Assembly: GCF_000235425.2 (NCBI RefSeq)
Contig: NZ_KI912266.1
Span: forward strand, 7,769,130 to 7,833,129
From: Pseudofrankia saprophytica
GTDB lineage: Bacteria; Actinomycetota; Actinomycetes; Frankiales; Frankiaceae
Length of the DNA stretch: 64,000 bases
Reading direction: 5' to 3'
The translations under genes were made by a program, and so were the position numbers. How positions within the stretch are numbered: position 1 is the stretch's first letter; the number at the start of each line of letters is the position of its first letter. A model generated the notes under the pieces. It made no database searches, was not told the origin of the DNA, and worked only from the letters and a program-made list of their open reading frames with translations. This document shows, piece after piece, positions 17,110 to 26,044 of the stretch.

Positions 17110-18093
17110 GTGTCCGAGCAGCCAGTGTCGCCGGCCGAGGTGGCGTGGTTCGCGCAGCGGTGCGACCTGGTCGTCCGCAACGTCGAACGCGTCATCCGCG
17201 GCAAGACGGATGTCATCCGGCTGGCTGTGCTCTGCCTCGCCGCCGAGGGTCATCTGCTCATCGATGACGTGCCGGGCGTGGGCAAGACGTCGATCGCGAA
17301 GGCGCTGGCGAGGTCGATCGCTGGCACGATGCGCCGGATCCAGTGCACGCCGGACCTGCTGCCGACCGATGTCACCGGCGTCAACATCTGGAATGCCGAC
17401 ACCAGGAAGTTCGAGTTCCAGCCCGGCCCCGTGTTCGCGAACGTCGTACTCGCCGACGAGGTGAACCGGGCGTCACCGAAGACGCAGTCCGCGCTGTTGG
17501 AGGTGATGGAGGAACGGCAGGTGACCCTCGACGGAACCGCCTACCCGCTGGAGCGGCCCTTCCTGGTCATCGCCACCCAGAACCCGGTCGAGCACGGCGG
17601 CACCTTCGACCTGCCCGAGGCGCAGATCGACCGGTTCATGATGCGCCTCGCGGTCGGCTACCCGAGCCACGAGGCGGAGGTGGACATGCTGGCCAGCCGG
17701 TCGGCCGGCCAGTCGGTCGAGGACCTGGCGCCGGTGGTGTCCGCCGCCGATGCGCAGCTGATGACCGCGACGGTGCGGCGCGTCCACATAAGCCGCGACC
17801 TGCTCAGCTACGTCGTGACGATCGTGGACGCCACCCGCCGGCGCGGCGAGCTCCGGCTGGGCGCGAGCCCCCGCGGGGGTCTCGCGCTCGTCGTCGCGGC
17901 GCAGGCGCACGCGGCGGCCGAGGGACGCGCCTTCGTCATTCCCGACGACGTCAAGACGCTCGCCCCGCATGTTCTCGGGCATCGGCTGCTCCTGCGCCCG
18001 GAGGCCGAGCTGAACGGCGTGACCGCCGAGAAGGTGCTCGGCTCGATTCTCGTCGGGATCCCGGTACCCGGCGAACGGCCGGCCTTCCGATGA
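17110..18093 (+). CDS. MoxR-family AAA+ ATPase
   Basis: 327 residues from GTG 17110. Walker A (DDVPGVGKTSIAKAL, about 55-68), Walker B (VVLADEVNRASPKTQSALLEVMEE), sensor 1 (FLVIATQNPVEHGGTFDLPEAQIDRFMM) and the MoxR C-terminal lid domain (GASPRGGLALVVAAQAHA) are intact. MoxR ATPases act as chaperones that assemble or activate partner proteins. The partner is almost certainly the DUF58 protein, whose start codon overlaps this stop (ATGA, 18090-18093). Confidence 0.93.
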   Translation: MSEQPVSPAEVAWFAQRCDLVVRNVERVIRGKTDVIRLAVLCLAAEGHLLIDDVPGVGKTSIAKALARSIAGTMRRIQCTPDLLPTDVTGVNIWNADTRKFEFQPGPVFANVVLADEVNRASPKTQSALLEVMEERQVTLDGTAYPLERPFLVIATQNPVEHGGTFDLPEAQIDRFMMRLAVGYPSHEAEVDMLASRSAGQSVEDLAPVVSAADAQLMTATVRRVHISRDLLSYVVTIVDATRRRGELRLGASPRGGLALVVAAQAHAAAEGRAFVIPDDVKTLAPHVLGHRLLLRPEAELNGVTAEKVLGSILVGIPVPGERPAFR

Positions 18094-19235
18094 TCACTCG
18101 CTCCGGGCTCCTCATGGCCGCGCTCGCGGTGGCCCTGGGTGTCGCCGGCTTCGTCCTGCGCTACCCGGAGTTCGTCGTCATGTCGGCCGCGGCCACGCTG
18201 GCGCTCGTCGTCGCCTGCGGCTGGCTGTTCGTGGCCCCGGACGTCGTGATCAATCGTGAGATCCGCCCGGCCGGGGTGGTGGAGGGCGAGCCGGCTTCCG
18301 GCGTCCTCACGGTCACCAACGTCTCCGGGCGGCGCTGCCCGCCGCTGCGGGCCGCCGAGCGCGTCGCCGGCACGTCGATCGGCATCGCGCTTCCCAGCCT
18401 CGCGGCCGGGGCCGGAACCCAGCGCGGTTACGCGATCCCCACCGGGCGGCGCGGGGTGTTCGAGATCGGCCCGCTGGTCGTCGGCCACAGTGATCCGCTG
18501 CGGCTCATCCAGCTGCGCCGGGAGCTGCCCGGGCGCTCGACCCTGCGGGTGCGCCCGCGGGTGCTCGCCGTCGCGCCGCTGCCGACCGGGGGGTCGTTCG
18601 AGCTCGACGGGCCGGCGGCGCGTGAGGCACCGCTGGGCGGTGTCGCGTTCCACTCGCTGCGGGAGTACGTGCGCGGCGACGACCGGCGGCTCATTCACTG
18701 GAGGTCCTCCGCCAGGGTCGCCAAGCTCATGGTCCGGCAGAACGTCGTGCCCAACGAAATGACCATGATGATCGTGCTGGACACCAGCGCCGCCCCGTAC
18801 GCCGACGACTTCTTCGAGGACGCGGTGCGGATAACCTCGTCGCTGCTCGCCGCCGGGCTCACCCGGGGCTTCCCGGTCGAGCTGTGGACCACCGGCCGAG
18901 GACGCCTCGCGGCCGGCCGGGACAGCGCGGCCGGGGAGGCGATGCTGGACCTGCTCGCCGAGGTGACGCCGCGGGCCGACGACCCTGGCCTGGCCGCGTT
19001 GGCGGCCATGGCGCCGGGCACCTCCGGCGTCGCGCTCGGGGTCGTGACGGGTCAGCCGCCGCCGTCGGCGCTGGGCGCCGTGTCGACCGTGCGGCCCCGG
19101 TACGCCATGGTCAGCCTCGTCCAGGTCGGTGAGCTGTTCGGCCGGCCGGCGCCGTCGGTGCCCGGGGCGCTCGCGGTCAACGTGCGGACCAGCGACGAGT
19201 TCGCGGCCGTCTGGGGTTCGCGGGCGCGCCGATGA
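18090..19235 (+). CDS. DUF58 domain membrane protein
   Basis: 381 residues from ATG 18090. Two N-terminal membrane segments (about 5-22 and 28-50) are followed by a beta-sandwich region and the DUF58 signature GDDRRLIHWRSSARVAKLMVRQ (residues about 200-225). A vWA-like C-terminal part begins at EMTMMIVLDTS. DUF58 proteins are regular partners of MoxR ATPases and of transglutaminase-like membrane proteins. Overlaps both neighbours by 4 bp, so translation is coupled. Confidence 0.92.
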   Translation: MITRSGLLMAALAVALGVAGFVLRYPEFVVMSAAATLALVVACGWLFVAPDVVINREIRPAGVVEGEPASGVLTVTNVSGRRCPPLRAAERVAGTSIGIALPSLAAGAGTQRGYAIPTGRRGVFEIGPLVVGHSDPLRLIQLRRELPGRSTLRVRPRVLAVAPLPTGGSFELDGPAAREAPLGGVAFHSLREYVRGDDRRLIHWRSSARVAKLMVRQNVVPNEMTMMIVLDTSAAPYADDFFEDAVRITSSLLAAGLTRGFPVELWTTGRGRLAAGRDSAAGEAMLDLLAEVTPRADDPGLAALAAMAPGTSGVALGVVTGQPPPSALGAVSTVRPRYAMVSLVQVGELFGRPAPSVPGALAVNVRTSDEFAAVWGSRARR

Positions 19236-21856
19236 CCGCGCTGACCACACCGGTCCCGTCCCCCACGCGGACCCAGTCCCCCACGCCGCTCACCACCGGC
19301 CGTCGCCTCCGGCCGGGCGACGTGCTCCTGGCCGGGGCGTCGATGCTGCCCGCCGCGGTCGCCCTCGGCGCGCTGTTCGACGGCTACCGCTACCTGGCGC
19401 CGCTGGCCGGCGCCGTCGCCGTCGCGGCGGTCGCCGGCGCCGTCGCGGCCCGGCGGCTGGCGACGGTCGAGCTGGTCTGTCTCGTCGGTGCGCTGGGCGG
19501 CCTGCTCTACGGCACGGCGGTGACCGCGGGCCGCGTCGACCTGCTGCTGCGGGCGCTGCGCGACGGCTGGCGACCGCTGCTGACCACGGCCGTGCCCGCC
19601 GAGCCGAGCGCGCTGCTGCTGGCACCGCTGGGCGCGGTGCTGTGGGTCGCCACGTTCACCGCCGTCGTGCTGGCGGTGCGCTGGCACGGCGCGCTGCTGC
19701 CGGCGCTGCCCCCGCTGCTCGTGACGGTCGGGTTCCTGCTGCTGGTCGCCGAGGCCGGGCAGCGCCGGCGGGTCACGCAGCTTGCGCTCACCGGATGCTT
19801 CGTGGTGCTCGTGCTCGTGCTCGCGGCGGTGCGCTCGGCGCGCGCGGGGGTGCTCCCCGGCCAGTCCGAGCCGACCGGGGGCGGATGGCGCCCGGGGGCG
19901 CAGCCGTCCGGGCATCGGTCCCGGTTGGCCGGGCCGCTGGTGATCGGGCTGCCGGTGGTCGCGACGGTCGCGGTGCTGGCGACGGCGGTCGGCGTCATCG
20001 TGCCGATCGACTCCGCCGACCGGTACGACCCCAGGGAACACAGCAGCCCGCCGGTCGACGACGTCGCCCTGCTCAACCCACTCGTGCGGGTGCGCGCGCA
20101 GCTGGACACCCCCAAGCCGACGACGCTGTTCACCATCCGGCTGACGCCCCCGGCCGCCGCCTGGCCGCCCGCCGGGCCGGCCACGTCGCCCCGGGTGCGG
20201 ACGGCCGCCCTCGGCACGTTCGACGGCGCCACCTGGAGCGTCGACGGGAACTTCACCGCGGTCGACAAGGTGCTGCCGGGGCCGGACGAGCCGGTCACGA
20301 CGACGGTCGCCCGCGCGAAGGTGCACGCCGACGTGACCTTCGACGAGTTCGATGACGCACTGCTGCCCGCGCTCGGCCAGCCGACCGCCATCGACTACGC
20401 CACCGCCAGCGGTTCCGGCCCGCGGGCGGGAAGAGGACCGGCGTTCGAGCCGGCGTCGGGAACGCTCGCCCTGCTGTCGCCGCCGCGGGCCGGCGACCGC
20501 TTCGACCTGACGGCCGAGGTACCGCAGCCGTCGGACGCGCAGCTGGCCGCGGCCGTCGTCGCGACCGGGCCGGGCGCGGACCGCTACCGGGTGCTGCCGA
20601 ACCTGCCGGACGACCTGCGGGCCGACCTGCTCGCCACCGCCAGGCGGACGACGGCCGAGGCCGCGACGACGTACGACAAGCTGGTCGCGCTCGCCGCCTT
20701 CCTGCGCGACGGCAGCGCGTTCCCCTACGACCTGCACGCGACGCCGGGCCACTCCTACGGCCGGCTCACCCGGCTGCTGGACTCCGCCGACCCGGCGGAC
20801 CGTCGCGGCTACGCGGAGCAGCGCGCCGCCGCGTTCGCCGTCCTGGCCCGCGCGCTCGGGTTCCCGACCCGGATCAGCGTCGGCTACCTGCTCGACGAGG
20901 ACGGCCCGAACAACGCCAACAGCGCCGACAGCGCGGCCGACGACGGCACGTTCACGGTCACCGACCACCAGGCACACGCCTGGCCGGAGGTGCTGTTCGC
21001 CGGGATCGGCTGGGTCGGGTTCGAGCCGACCGACACGAGCGACCTGTCGAGGGCCGGGTCCCGGCTCACGCCGCCTGCCTCCCCGCCGCGCGGCCAGCAG
21101 GGCGACCAGGAGAAGCCGGCGGTCATCGCGCCGACGCAACGCGGCATCACCGTCGACGACGGAGATGACCATGGTGGGCGCCTCGACTGGCCGTTCATCC
21201 TGCTCATCGCGCTGGGCGCCCTCGCCCTCGCCGTGCCACTGGCTGTGATCGGCGAGAAGGCCCGGCGCCGGCTGGCGCGGCGGCGGCGCGGCAGCCCGGC
21301 CGACCGGGTGCGCGGCGCCTGGTGGGAGGCGCGGGACCGCCTAGGCGAGTTCGGCGTCTCCCGGTCACCGTCACTGACCAGGCGTGAGCTGGTCGGCGCC
21401 GTCGCCAGGAACCCGGCCACGGCGCCGGCGGTCGCGGCGCTGCGGCTGCTCGCGGCGCTGGTCGACGAGGCGACGTTCGCCGTGGGCGGCACCGGAGCCG
21501 ACGATCCCGACCGGGCCTGGGCGCTGGTCGGCGACGTCCGCCGGGAGCTGGGGCGCGCGGCCGGCCGCGCCGGCCGGATGCGGGCGCTCCTCGACCCGCG
21601 TCCGCTGTTCGCCGCCCCGGCGGCCGGCGCGGCTGGAACGGCCGGCGCGGGCCTCGCGGGCGTGCCGGGCGCTGGCGCGCCAGGCGCGAGCGCGGCGCCG
21701 ACGCCGACCGGTCCGGCGATGACGCCCGCCGCCCTCGCGCCGACGCCCGCGAGCCCGTCGGACTTCCTCCTGCACTGGGTCCAGGTGCACGACCAGCAGC
21801 GACGCACGATGGTCAACGCCGGCCGGCACGACGACACGCGCGCTGACGCGCGCTGA
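19232..21856 (+). CDS. TgpA-type transglutaminase-like membrane protein lacking the catalytic cysteine
   Basis: 874 residues. Five or six N-terminal membrane segments (to about 255) are followed by an extracytoplasmic region with a transglutaminase core and a further membrane segment near 650-670 (WPFILLIALGALALAVPLAVI). Then comes a cytoplasmic DUF4129-like tail. Where family members read G-Y/F-C-E-Q/H, this one reads RGYAEQRAAAFAVLARALG, with Ala at residue 528 (codon gcg, 20813). His (QAHAWPEVLFAGIGWVGFEP) and Asp (PTDTSD) of the usual triad remain. It cannot use the normal Cys mechanism, so it may be a binding or scaffold protein. Confidence 0.88.
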   Translation: MTALTTPVPSPTRTQSPTPLTTGRRLRPGDVLLAGASMLPAAVALGALFDGYRYLAPLAGAVAVAAVAGAVAARRLATVELVCLVGALGGLLYGTAVTAGRVDLLLRALRDGWRPLLTTAVPAEPSALLLAPLGAVLWVATFTAVVLAVRWHGALLPALPPLLVTVGFLLLVAEAGQRRRVTQLALTGCFVVLVLVLAAVRSARAGVLPGQSEPTGGGWRPGAQPSGHRSRLAGPLVIGLPVVATVAVLATAVGVIVPIDSADRYDPREHSSPPVDDVALLNPLVRVRAQLDTPKPTTLFTIRLTPPAAAWPPAGPATSPRVRTAALGTFDGATWSVDGNFTAVDKVLPGPDEPVTTTVARAKVHADVTFDEFDDALLPALGQPTAIDYATASGSGPRAGRGPAFEPASGTLALLSPPRAGDRFDLTAEVPQPSDAQLAAAVVATGPGADRYRVLPNLPDDLRADLLATARRTTAEAATTYDKLVALAAFLRDGSAFPYDLHATPGHSYGRLTRLLDSADPADRRGYAEQRAAAFAVLARALGFPTRISVGYLLDEDGPNNANSADSAADDGTFTVTDHQAHAWPEVLFAGIGWVGFEPTDTSDLSRAGSRLTPPASPPRGQQGDQEKPAVIAPTQRGITVDDGDDHGGRLDWPFILLIALGALALAVPLAVIGEKARRRLARRRRGSPADRVRGAWWEARDRLGEFGVSRSPSLTRRELVGAVARNPATAPAVAALRLLAALVDEATFAVGGTGADDPDRAWALVGDVRRELGRAAGRAGRMRALLDPRPLFAAPAAGAAGTAGAGLAGVPGAGAPGASAAPTPTGPAMTPAALAPTPASPSDFLLHWVQVHDQQRRTMVNAGRHDDTRADAR

Positions 21857-21873
21857 CACGACGGCGGTGCCCG

Positions 21874-24162
21874 GTGAATGATCACGCCCTCCCGCGTCGG
21901 CAGGCGATCCCGCGGCCGTGGCTCCTCTGGCTGCCGCGGATCCTGCTGACGCTGGTGCTCGTCGGCGCGGTCGCCGGGCTCGCGGTCGCCCTCGCGCGGC
22001 CGGAGGAGGTCCCAAGGCGGGCGGTCGACCTCGACGACGCGTCGGCGTGGCTGGTGTCGTCGGCCGTGGGCGAGGCGGTGCTCGTCGACGGGATGTCCGG
22101 GCAGATCATCGCCCGGGTCGACGTCGGCGGGAACGGGCCGGTGGGCACCCAGGAGGGCACCGACGCGTTCGTCTCGTCGGCCGACGGGACGGTGCGGCGG
22201 ATCGACGGCACGACCTACCGGGTGGACCTGCCGACGAGCCCGTTCTCGGGCCGCGGCGAGCCGCTGGAGCTGTTCCCCGCGCCGGGCGCGCTGTTCGCCG
22301 TCAGCCCGGCGCGGGGGGTCGTCTTCGTCGTCGACCCGCGGACGTTGCGGGTCCGCGCGACCGTCGCCGTCCATGCCACGATCCGCGACGGCGGGGTGCT
22401 CGCCGACGCCTGGGGCCGGCTGTGGATCGTCGACGCGGCGACGGGCGACCTGCTGCGGGTGGACGGCGACGGGCGGCAGGCCCGGGTCGGGGCCGTGGAC
22501 CCGAAGTGGACCAGGCTGATCTCCGTGTCCGGGCGGCCGGTGGCCGTGGACCTGGCGGCCGGGCGGGCCCGCCCGATCGAGGCGGGCGGCGTCACCGGGC
22601 CCGGGGTGTGCGTCGACGCCGACAAGGACGGCTCGGTCGTGGTGGCCGGCGCGGGCGCGGCGCCGCCGCCGGGGCAGCTGGGCGCGGACGCGGCCCGCTG
22701 GATCTTCCTGGCCAGCCAGCGCAGCGGGCTGCTGTTCCTCAGCGACCTCGCCACCCGGACCTGCGACGACGTGATCGACCTGGGCGTCGCCGGACATCGG
22801 CTGGGACAGCCGGTGGAGGCCGCCGGCCTGGTGTTCGTCCCTGACCTCACGGCCAGCCGGGTGATTGTCGTCGACCTCGCCGGGCGGAAGGTCCGGGCCG
22901 CCGCGAACGTGCCGGTCAAGCCCGGGCAGCCGTTCGAGCTGCGGCGCGCCGGGTCGGTGATGTTCTTCAACGACTCCGCGGGGAGCATCGCCGGGATCAT
23001 CCAGCCCAGCGGCACCGTCACCACGGTCGAGAAGTACGGCCCTGCGCCGACGGGCGCCGACGAGCCCGCCGCCGTTCCACCGCCCCCGCCCACGTCCACG
23101 TCGCCGACACCCACGCCGTCGACACCGCCGCCGTCCCCGACCGGGCCCGCGACGTCCCCGCCCGCCACGGCCCGGCCCACGCCGCCGAAGACTCCCCCGG
23201 TCTCGCCGCCCGCGGCCGCGCCCAGCCCGCCGCCGGTCGTCCCCCCGGTCACGCGGCCGGCGCCACGGGGAACCTCTCCCGAGGCGTCGCGCCCGACGAG
23301 GCCGGCGCAGACCACCTCCGCCGCGCCCACCGGACCCCCGGTCGTCGCGCCATCGCCGGCGCCCACCTCGCCACCGCCCAGCGCGCCGCCGGTCGTCGCG
23401 ACGTCGGCGCCAGCGACGGTCCCGCCGCCAGCGAACCCGCCCACGGCCCGGCTGAACGTGTCGCAGACCAGTGGGCTGGCGCCGCTTCCCGTGCGGCTCG
23501 ACGCCAGCGGCTCGTCCGCGGCGAACCCGGCGGTGCCGATCGTCAGCTACAACTTCCTGGCGGGTCCCGGCGGTTCGATCACCCAGACGACCGGGGACCA
23601 GGCGTCCGCGGTGGTGGACCTGACCTTCGACACGCCAGGCACCTGGCTCGTCATGGTCCGCGTCACCGACGCGGCCGGCAACTCGGCGCAGAGCGCCTCG
23701 ATCCGGGTAACCGTGAACGGCCCCCCGACGGCCCAGCCATCTCCGACTCCCCCGACGACGCAGCCCCCGACGACGCAGCCGCCGACGACACGTCCACCGA
23801 CGACAGCGCCGCCGACCACGACGCGCCCGCCGACGACAACTCCACCGGCCACGACGCCTCCGCCGACGACGACTCCACCGCCGGCGACCCACACCGAGGT
23901 CACCGGCAACACCGGCTCGCCGACCTTCGCCACCGTGCATTTCGTCGGCCCGAACACCCCGAGGATCGGGGTGAACGTGGCCGTGCAGGTCCGCTGTCGG
24001 ACGACCGGAGACGCGGTGGAGGACGGGAACACCTGGTTCTATCTGGTCGTGTCCGGGGTGGCGTCCGGCCGGTACGCGCCGGCCGACAACTTCTACAACA
24101 ACGGCGCGACGTCCGGCCCGCACAACAACGTCTTCGTCGACACGAAGGTCCCGCTCTGCTGA
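21874..24162 (+). CDS. Surface-anchored protein with beta-propeller-like head, Pro/Thr-rich stalks and PKD domain
   Basis: 762 residues from GTG 21874, 17 bp after the previous gene. One membrane segment (WLLWLPRILLTLVLVGAVAGLAVAL, about 16-40) leads to a repetitive beta region (about 50-390: LVDGMSGQIIARVDV, VVDPRTLRVRATVAV, IVDAATGDLLRVDG) resembling a six- or seven-bladed propeller. A Pro/Thr/Ser stalk follows, then a PKD-type domain (PTARLNVSQTSGLAPLPVRLDASGS onward), a second stalk of PPTT repeats, and a C-terminal domain of about 90 residues with two cysteines. Last gene of the MoxR operon; probably the envelope component it handles. An open frame on the other strand is a shadow. Confidence 0.8.
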   Translation: MNDHALPRRQAIPRPWLLWLPRILLTLVLVGAVAGLAVALARPEEVPRRAVDLDDASAWLVSSAVGEAVLVDGMSGQIIARVDVGGNGPVGTQEGTDAFVSSADGTVRRIDGTTYRVDLPTSPFSGRGEPLELFPAPGALFAVSPARGVVFVVDPRTLRVRATVAVHATIRDGGVLADAWGRLWIVDAATGDLLRVDGDGRQARVGAVDPKWTRLISVSGRPVAVDLAAGRARPIEAGGVTGPGVCVDADKDGSVVVAGAGAAPPPGQLGADAARWIFLASQRSGLLFLSDLATRTCDDVIDLGVAGHRLGQPVEAAGLVFVPDLTASRVIVVDLAGRKVRAAANVPVKPGQPFELRRAGSVMFFNDSAGSIAGIIQPSGTVTTVEKYGPAPTGADEPAAVPPPPPTSTSPTPTPSTPPPSPTGPATSPPATARPTPPKTPPVSPPAAAPSPPPVVPPVTRPAPRGTSPEASRPTRPAQTTSAAPTGPPVVAPSPAPTSPPPSAPPVVATSAPATVPPPANPPTARLNVSQTSGLAPLPVRLDASGSSAANPAVPIVSYNFLAGPGGSITQTTGDQASAVVDLTFDTPGTWLVMVRVTDAAGNSAQSASIRVTVNGPPTAQPSPTPPTTQPPTTQPPTTRPPTTAPPTTTRPPTTTPPATTPPPTTTPPPATHTEVTGNTGSPTFATVHFVGPNTPRIGVNVAVQVRCRTTGDAVEDGNTWFYLVVSGVASGRYAPADNFYNNGATSGPHNNVFVDTKVPLC

Positions 24163-24222
24163 GCCGAAGAGCCCCACGATTCACGTGCTGGCGGTCGCGT
24201 AGTACCGAGCCGGCAGGTTCGG

Positions 24223-25104
24223 TCAGGCGCCCCGGGTTTCACCGTGGCGACCGAGGGCTTCCAGGATCTCGGCGCGGTTCTGGTGGTCGATCGAGGTCGC
24301 GCCGCCGCCGGCGATAGCGGCGTCGACCGCCGCCAGCGCCTCGGCGTGCCGGCCGAGGTCGAGCAGGATCGCCGCCCTGACGCTCAGGCCGGTGGCCCGG
24401 TTGGTCCGGTCCGGCAGTGAGCCGACTCCCCTACCGGCCTGCTCGATCTCCTGGCCGCGGGCGCAGGCGGCCAGCGCCTCGTCGAGACGGTTCATCAGGT
24501 GCAGGACGACCGCCTTGTCGAGGTGGCCGAGCACGAAGTTCGGTTCTGCCCGCAGCGTCTGCTCGCAGATGGCCAGCGCCTCGTCCAGCTGGTCCCGCCG
24601 CATGTACAGCCGTTCCAGGTTGAGCAGGGTGCCGAGGTGCGCCGGATCGATCCCGAGGACCTGCCGGTAGGCGTCGGCCGCGTCGTCGGGACGGCCGAGA
24701 CCGCTCAGCATCAGGCCCTGGTAGAAGTGCGCGTCGATGTAGCGCGGCCGCAGTTCGAGTGCCTCGGTGAACGCGGCGAGCGCATCCCCGTCCCGCCCGG
24801 AGCGGGCCAGCTCGTTGCCCCGCTCGACGAGGTCGATCTCGGGCGGGGCGGCCCGGTCCCTGACCTCCGGCCAGTCGGCGGGGTCGAGGAGCGTGCCGAG
24901 GCACCGGGGGCACAGCGCCGCGTCGAACCACCGTGCCTTCGCCTGCACGCACTGATAGCAGAACCGGCGTTTGCAGTCGCCGCAGATCATGTGCTGGCCG
25001 GCGAACGATCCCGGGTTGGCGCGGGCCACCGGGTTGCCCCCGGGAATCACCGAGACCGAGATCAGCCGGTCGCAGAAATTGGTGGAACAGTAATAGACGG
25101 CCAC
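24223..25104 (-). CDS. Cys-rich zinc-ribbon and TPR repeat protein
   Basis: 293 residues from GTG 25104, with GGAGG upstream; the frame stays open further upstream but without a start of similar quality. The N-terminal 70 residues carry eight cysteines in CxxxxC, CxxC, CxxC and CxxC pairs (Cys6, 11, 41, 44, 49, 52, 65, 68) plus His38. This pattern should bind two zinc ions, RING- or LIM-like. From about residue 90 there are five or six TPR units (GRDGDALAAFTEALELRPRYIDAHFYQGL and following). It is probably a cytoplasmic protein-protein adaptor. Partner unknown. Confidence 0.8.
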   Translation of the reverse strand: MAVYYCSTNFCDRLISVSVIPGGNPVARANPGSFAGQHMICGDCKRRFCYQCVQAKARWFDAALCPRCLGTLLDPADWPEVRDRAAPPEIDLVERGNELARSGRDGDALAAFTEALELRPRYIDAHFYQGLMLSGLGRPDDAADAYRQVLGIDPAHLGTLLNLERLYMRRDQLDEALAICEQTLRAEPNFVLGHLDKAVVLHLMNRLDEALAACARGQEIEQAGRGVGSLPDRTNRATGLSVRAAILLDLGRHAEALAAVDAAIAGGGATSIDHQNRAEILEALGRHGETRGA

Positions 25105-25336
25105 GCTCGCCTCCAGCGGCGCGTCAGGACCACCCACCCGGTGCGGATGCCGCCCGCGCCGATCAACGTGGCAAGACTCGCACGCACCAGAAGTCCCCCA
25201 CGGCCGGCGTCGGCTGCGCGACAACACGACGCAAGACCGCCTCGTCCACGTCCTGAGCATCGTCCCCGTCCTGGGCGATCTCACCTGACGCTCGCCCGGC
25301 ACCGGCCCCGGAATTCCCCGATCCTGGAGAAGGTGA

Positions 25337-25362
25337 CGGGAACAATCCCGCACGAAGCGGGA
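25337..25362 (+). promoter_or_regulatory. Overlapping alternative hairpins before the gene at 25380
   Basis: Three arms CGGGA (25337-25341), TCCCGC (25346-25351) and GCGGGA (25357-25362) can form either of two mutually exclusive hairpins, ending 17 bp before the start codon. The second hairpin would sit over the ribosome-binding area. Regulatory meaning is speculative. Confidence 0.35.
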
Positions 25363-25379
25363 CGATAGATGATGGGTGC

Positions 25380-26015
25380 GTGTGGTCTGGCGATTTCGAG
25401 GTGCATCTGACCTGCCCGGCGATGGAAGTGGCGGCGCTCGCGACGTTCGCCGAGCGGCATGGTGCCAAGTTCAGCCACATCGAGCTCGATCAGGGAGCGA
25501 CCCCTTCGCAGCCGATGCTGACGGTGTTCGGCAGCGGGACCTCAGTCGAGGTCCAGGGGCTGGCCACTCGCTGGCGGGCCCGGCTCGAGGCCGCGGGCCT
25601 GCGGGTGCTTCGTCTGAAGATCGAGGCGGCGCCCTGGAATGATGGCGTTCCTGAGTTCGACGCGCAGGCGTCCGCCGATCTGTACTTTGAGCATCACATC
25701 AAGGTTCGGCTGCCATCCGGTGACCAGCGGGTGGTGGGCGCGTTGGCCTCGACGGTGCGCGGCCACGGTGCCCGTCCCTCCCGGAACGCCCGCCGGGTCG
25801 TTGCCCAGGGCTGCGAGGACAGGTTCGTCACCCAGCGCTGCCGCGGTGTCGGTCGGCGGACCGCGGTTGGCCGGCTCGACGCCCTGCTGGCCGCGGTCCG
25901 GGATGGCGGGTTCGAGGTACGGGATGTCTGCACGGAATACGTCGTGTTCGACGACGCGGCGCACCTCGATGCCGGCTGGCTTGAGCGTGAGCTGGTCATC
26001 GGCTCGGCCCAGTAG
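25380..26015 (+). CDS. Conserved-looking protein of unknown function, convergent to AbiEii-type gene
   Basis: 211 residues from GTG 25380. No signal peptide or membrane segment. The sequence alternates beta-type strands (DFEVHLTC, MLTVFGSGTSVEVQG, EHHIKVRLPSG, DRFVTQRCR, FEVRDVCTEYVVFDD) with helices. The motifs HIKVRLP, RFVTQRC and EYVVFDD look like conserved family blocks, but I cannot name the family. It ends 29 bp from the end of the nucleotidyltransferase gene on the opposite strand. A functional link, for example as a partner or antidote, is only suggested by position. Confidence 0.65.
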   Translation: MWSGDFEVHLTCPAMEVAALATFAERHGAKFSHIELDQGATPSQPMLTVFGSGTSVEVQGLATRWRARLEAAGLRVLRLKIEAAPWNDGVPEFDAQASADLYFEHHIKVRLPSGDQRVVGALASTVRGHGARPSRNARRVVAQGCEDRFVTQRCRGVGRRTAVGRLDALLAAVRDGGFEVRDVCTEYVVFDDAAHLDAGWLERELVIGSAQ

Positions 26016-26044
26016 CCGCCGGTTCCCCTCTCGACGCGAGGCGA

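Noticed and set aside
19052-21172. 706-codon open frame on the minus strand
   Set aside because: Shadow of the DUF58 and TgpA-like genes; sequence is low-complexity Arg/Gln/Gly.
20884-24177. 1097-codon open frame on the minus strand
   Set aside because: Arg/Gly/Asp-rich shadow of the transglutaminase-like and PKD genes; no recognisable domain and codon-position bias belongs to the other strand.
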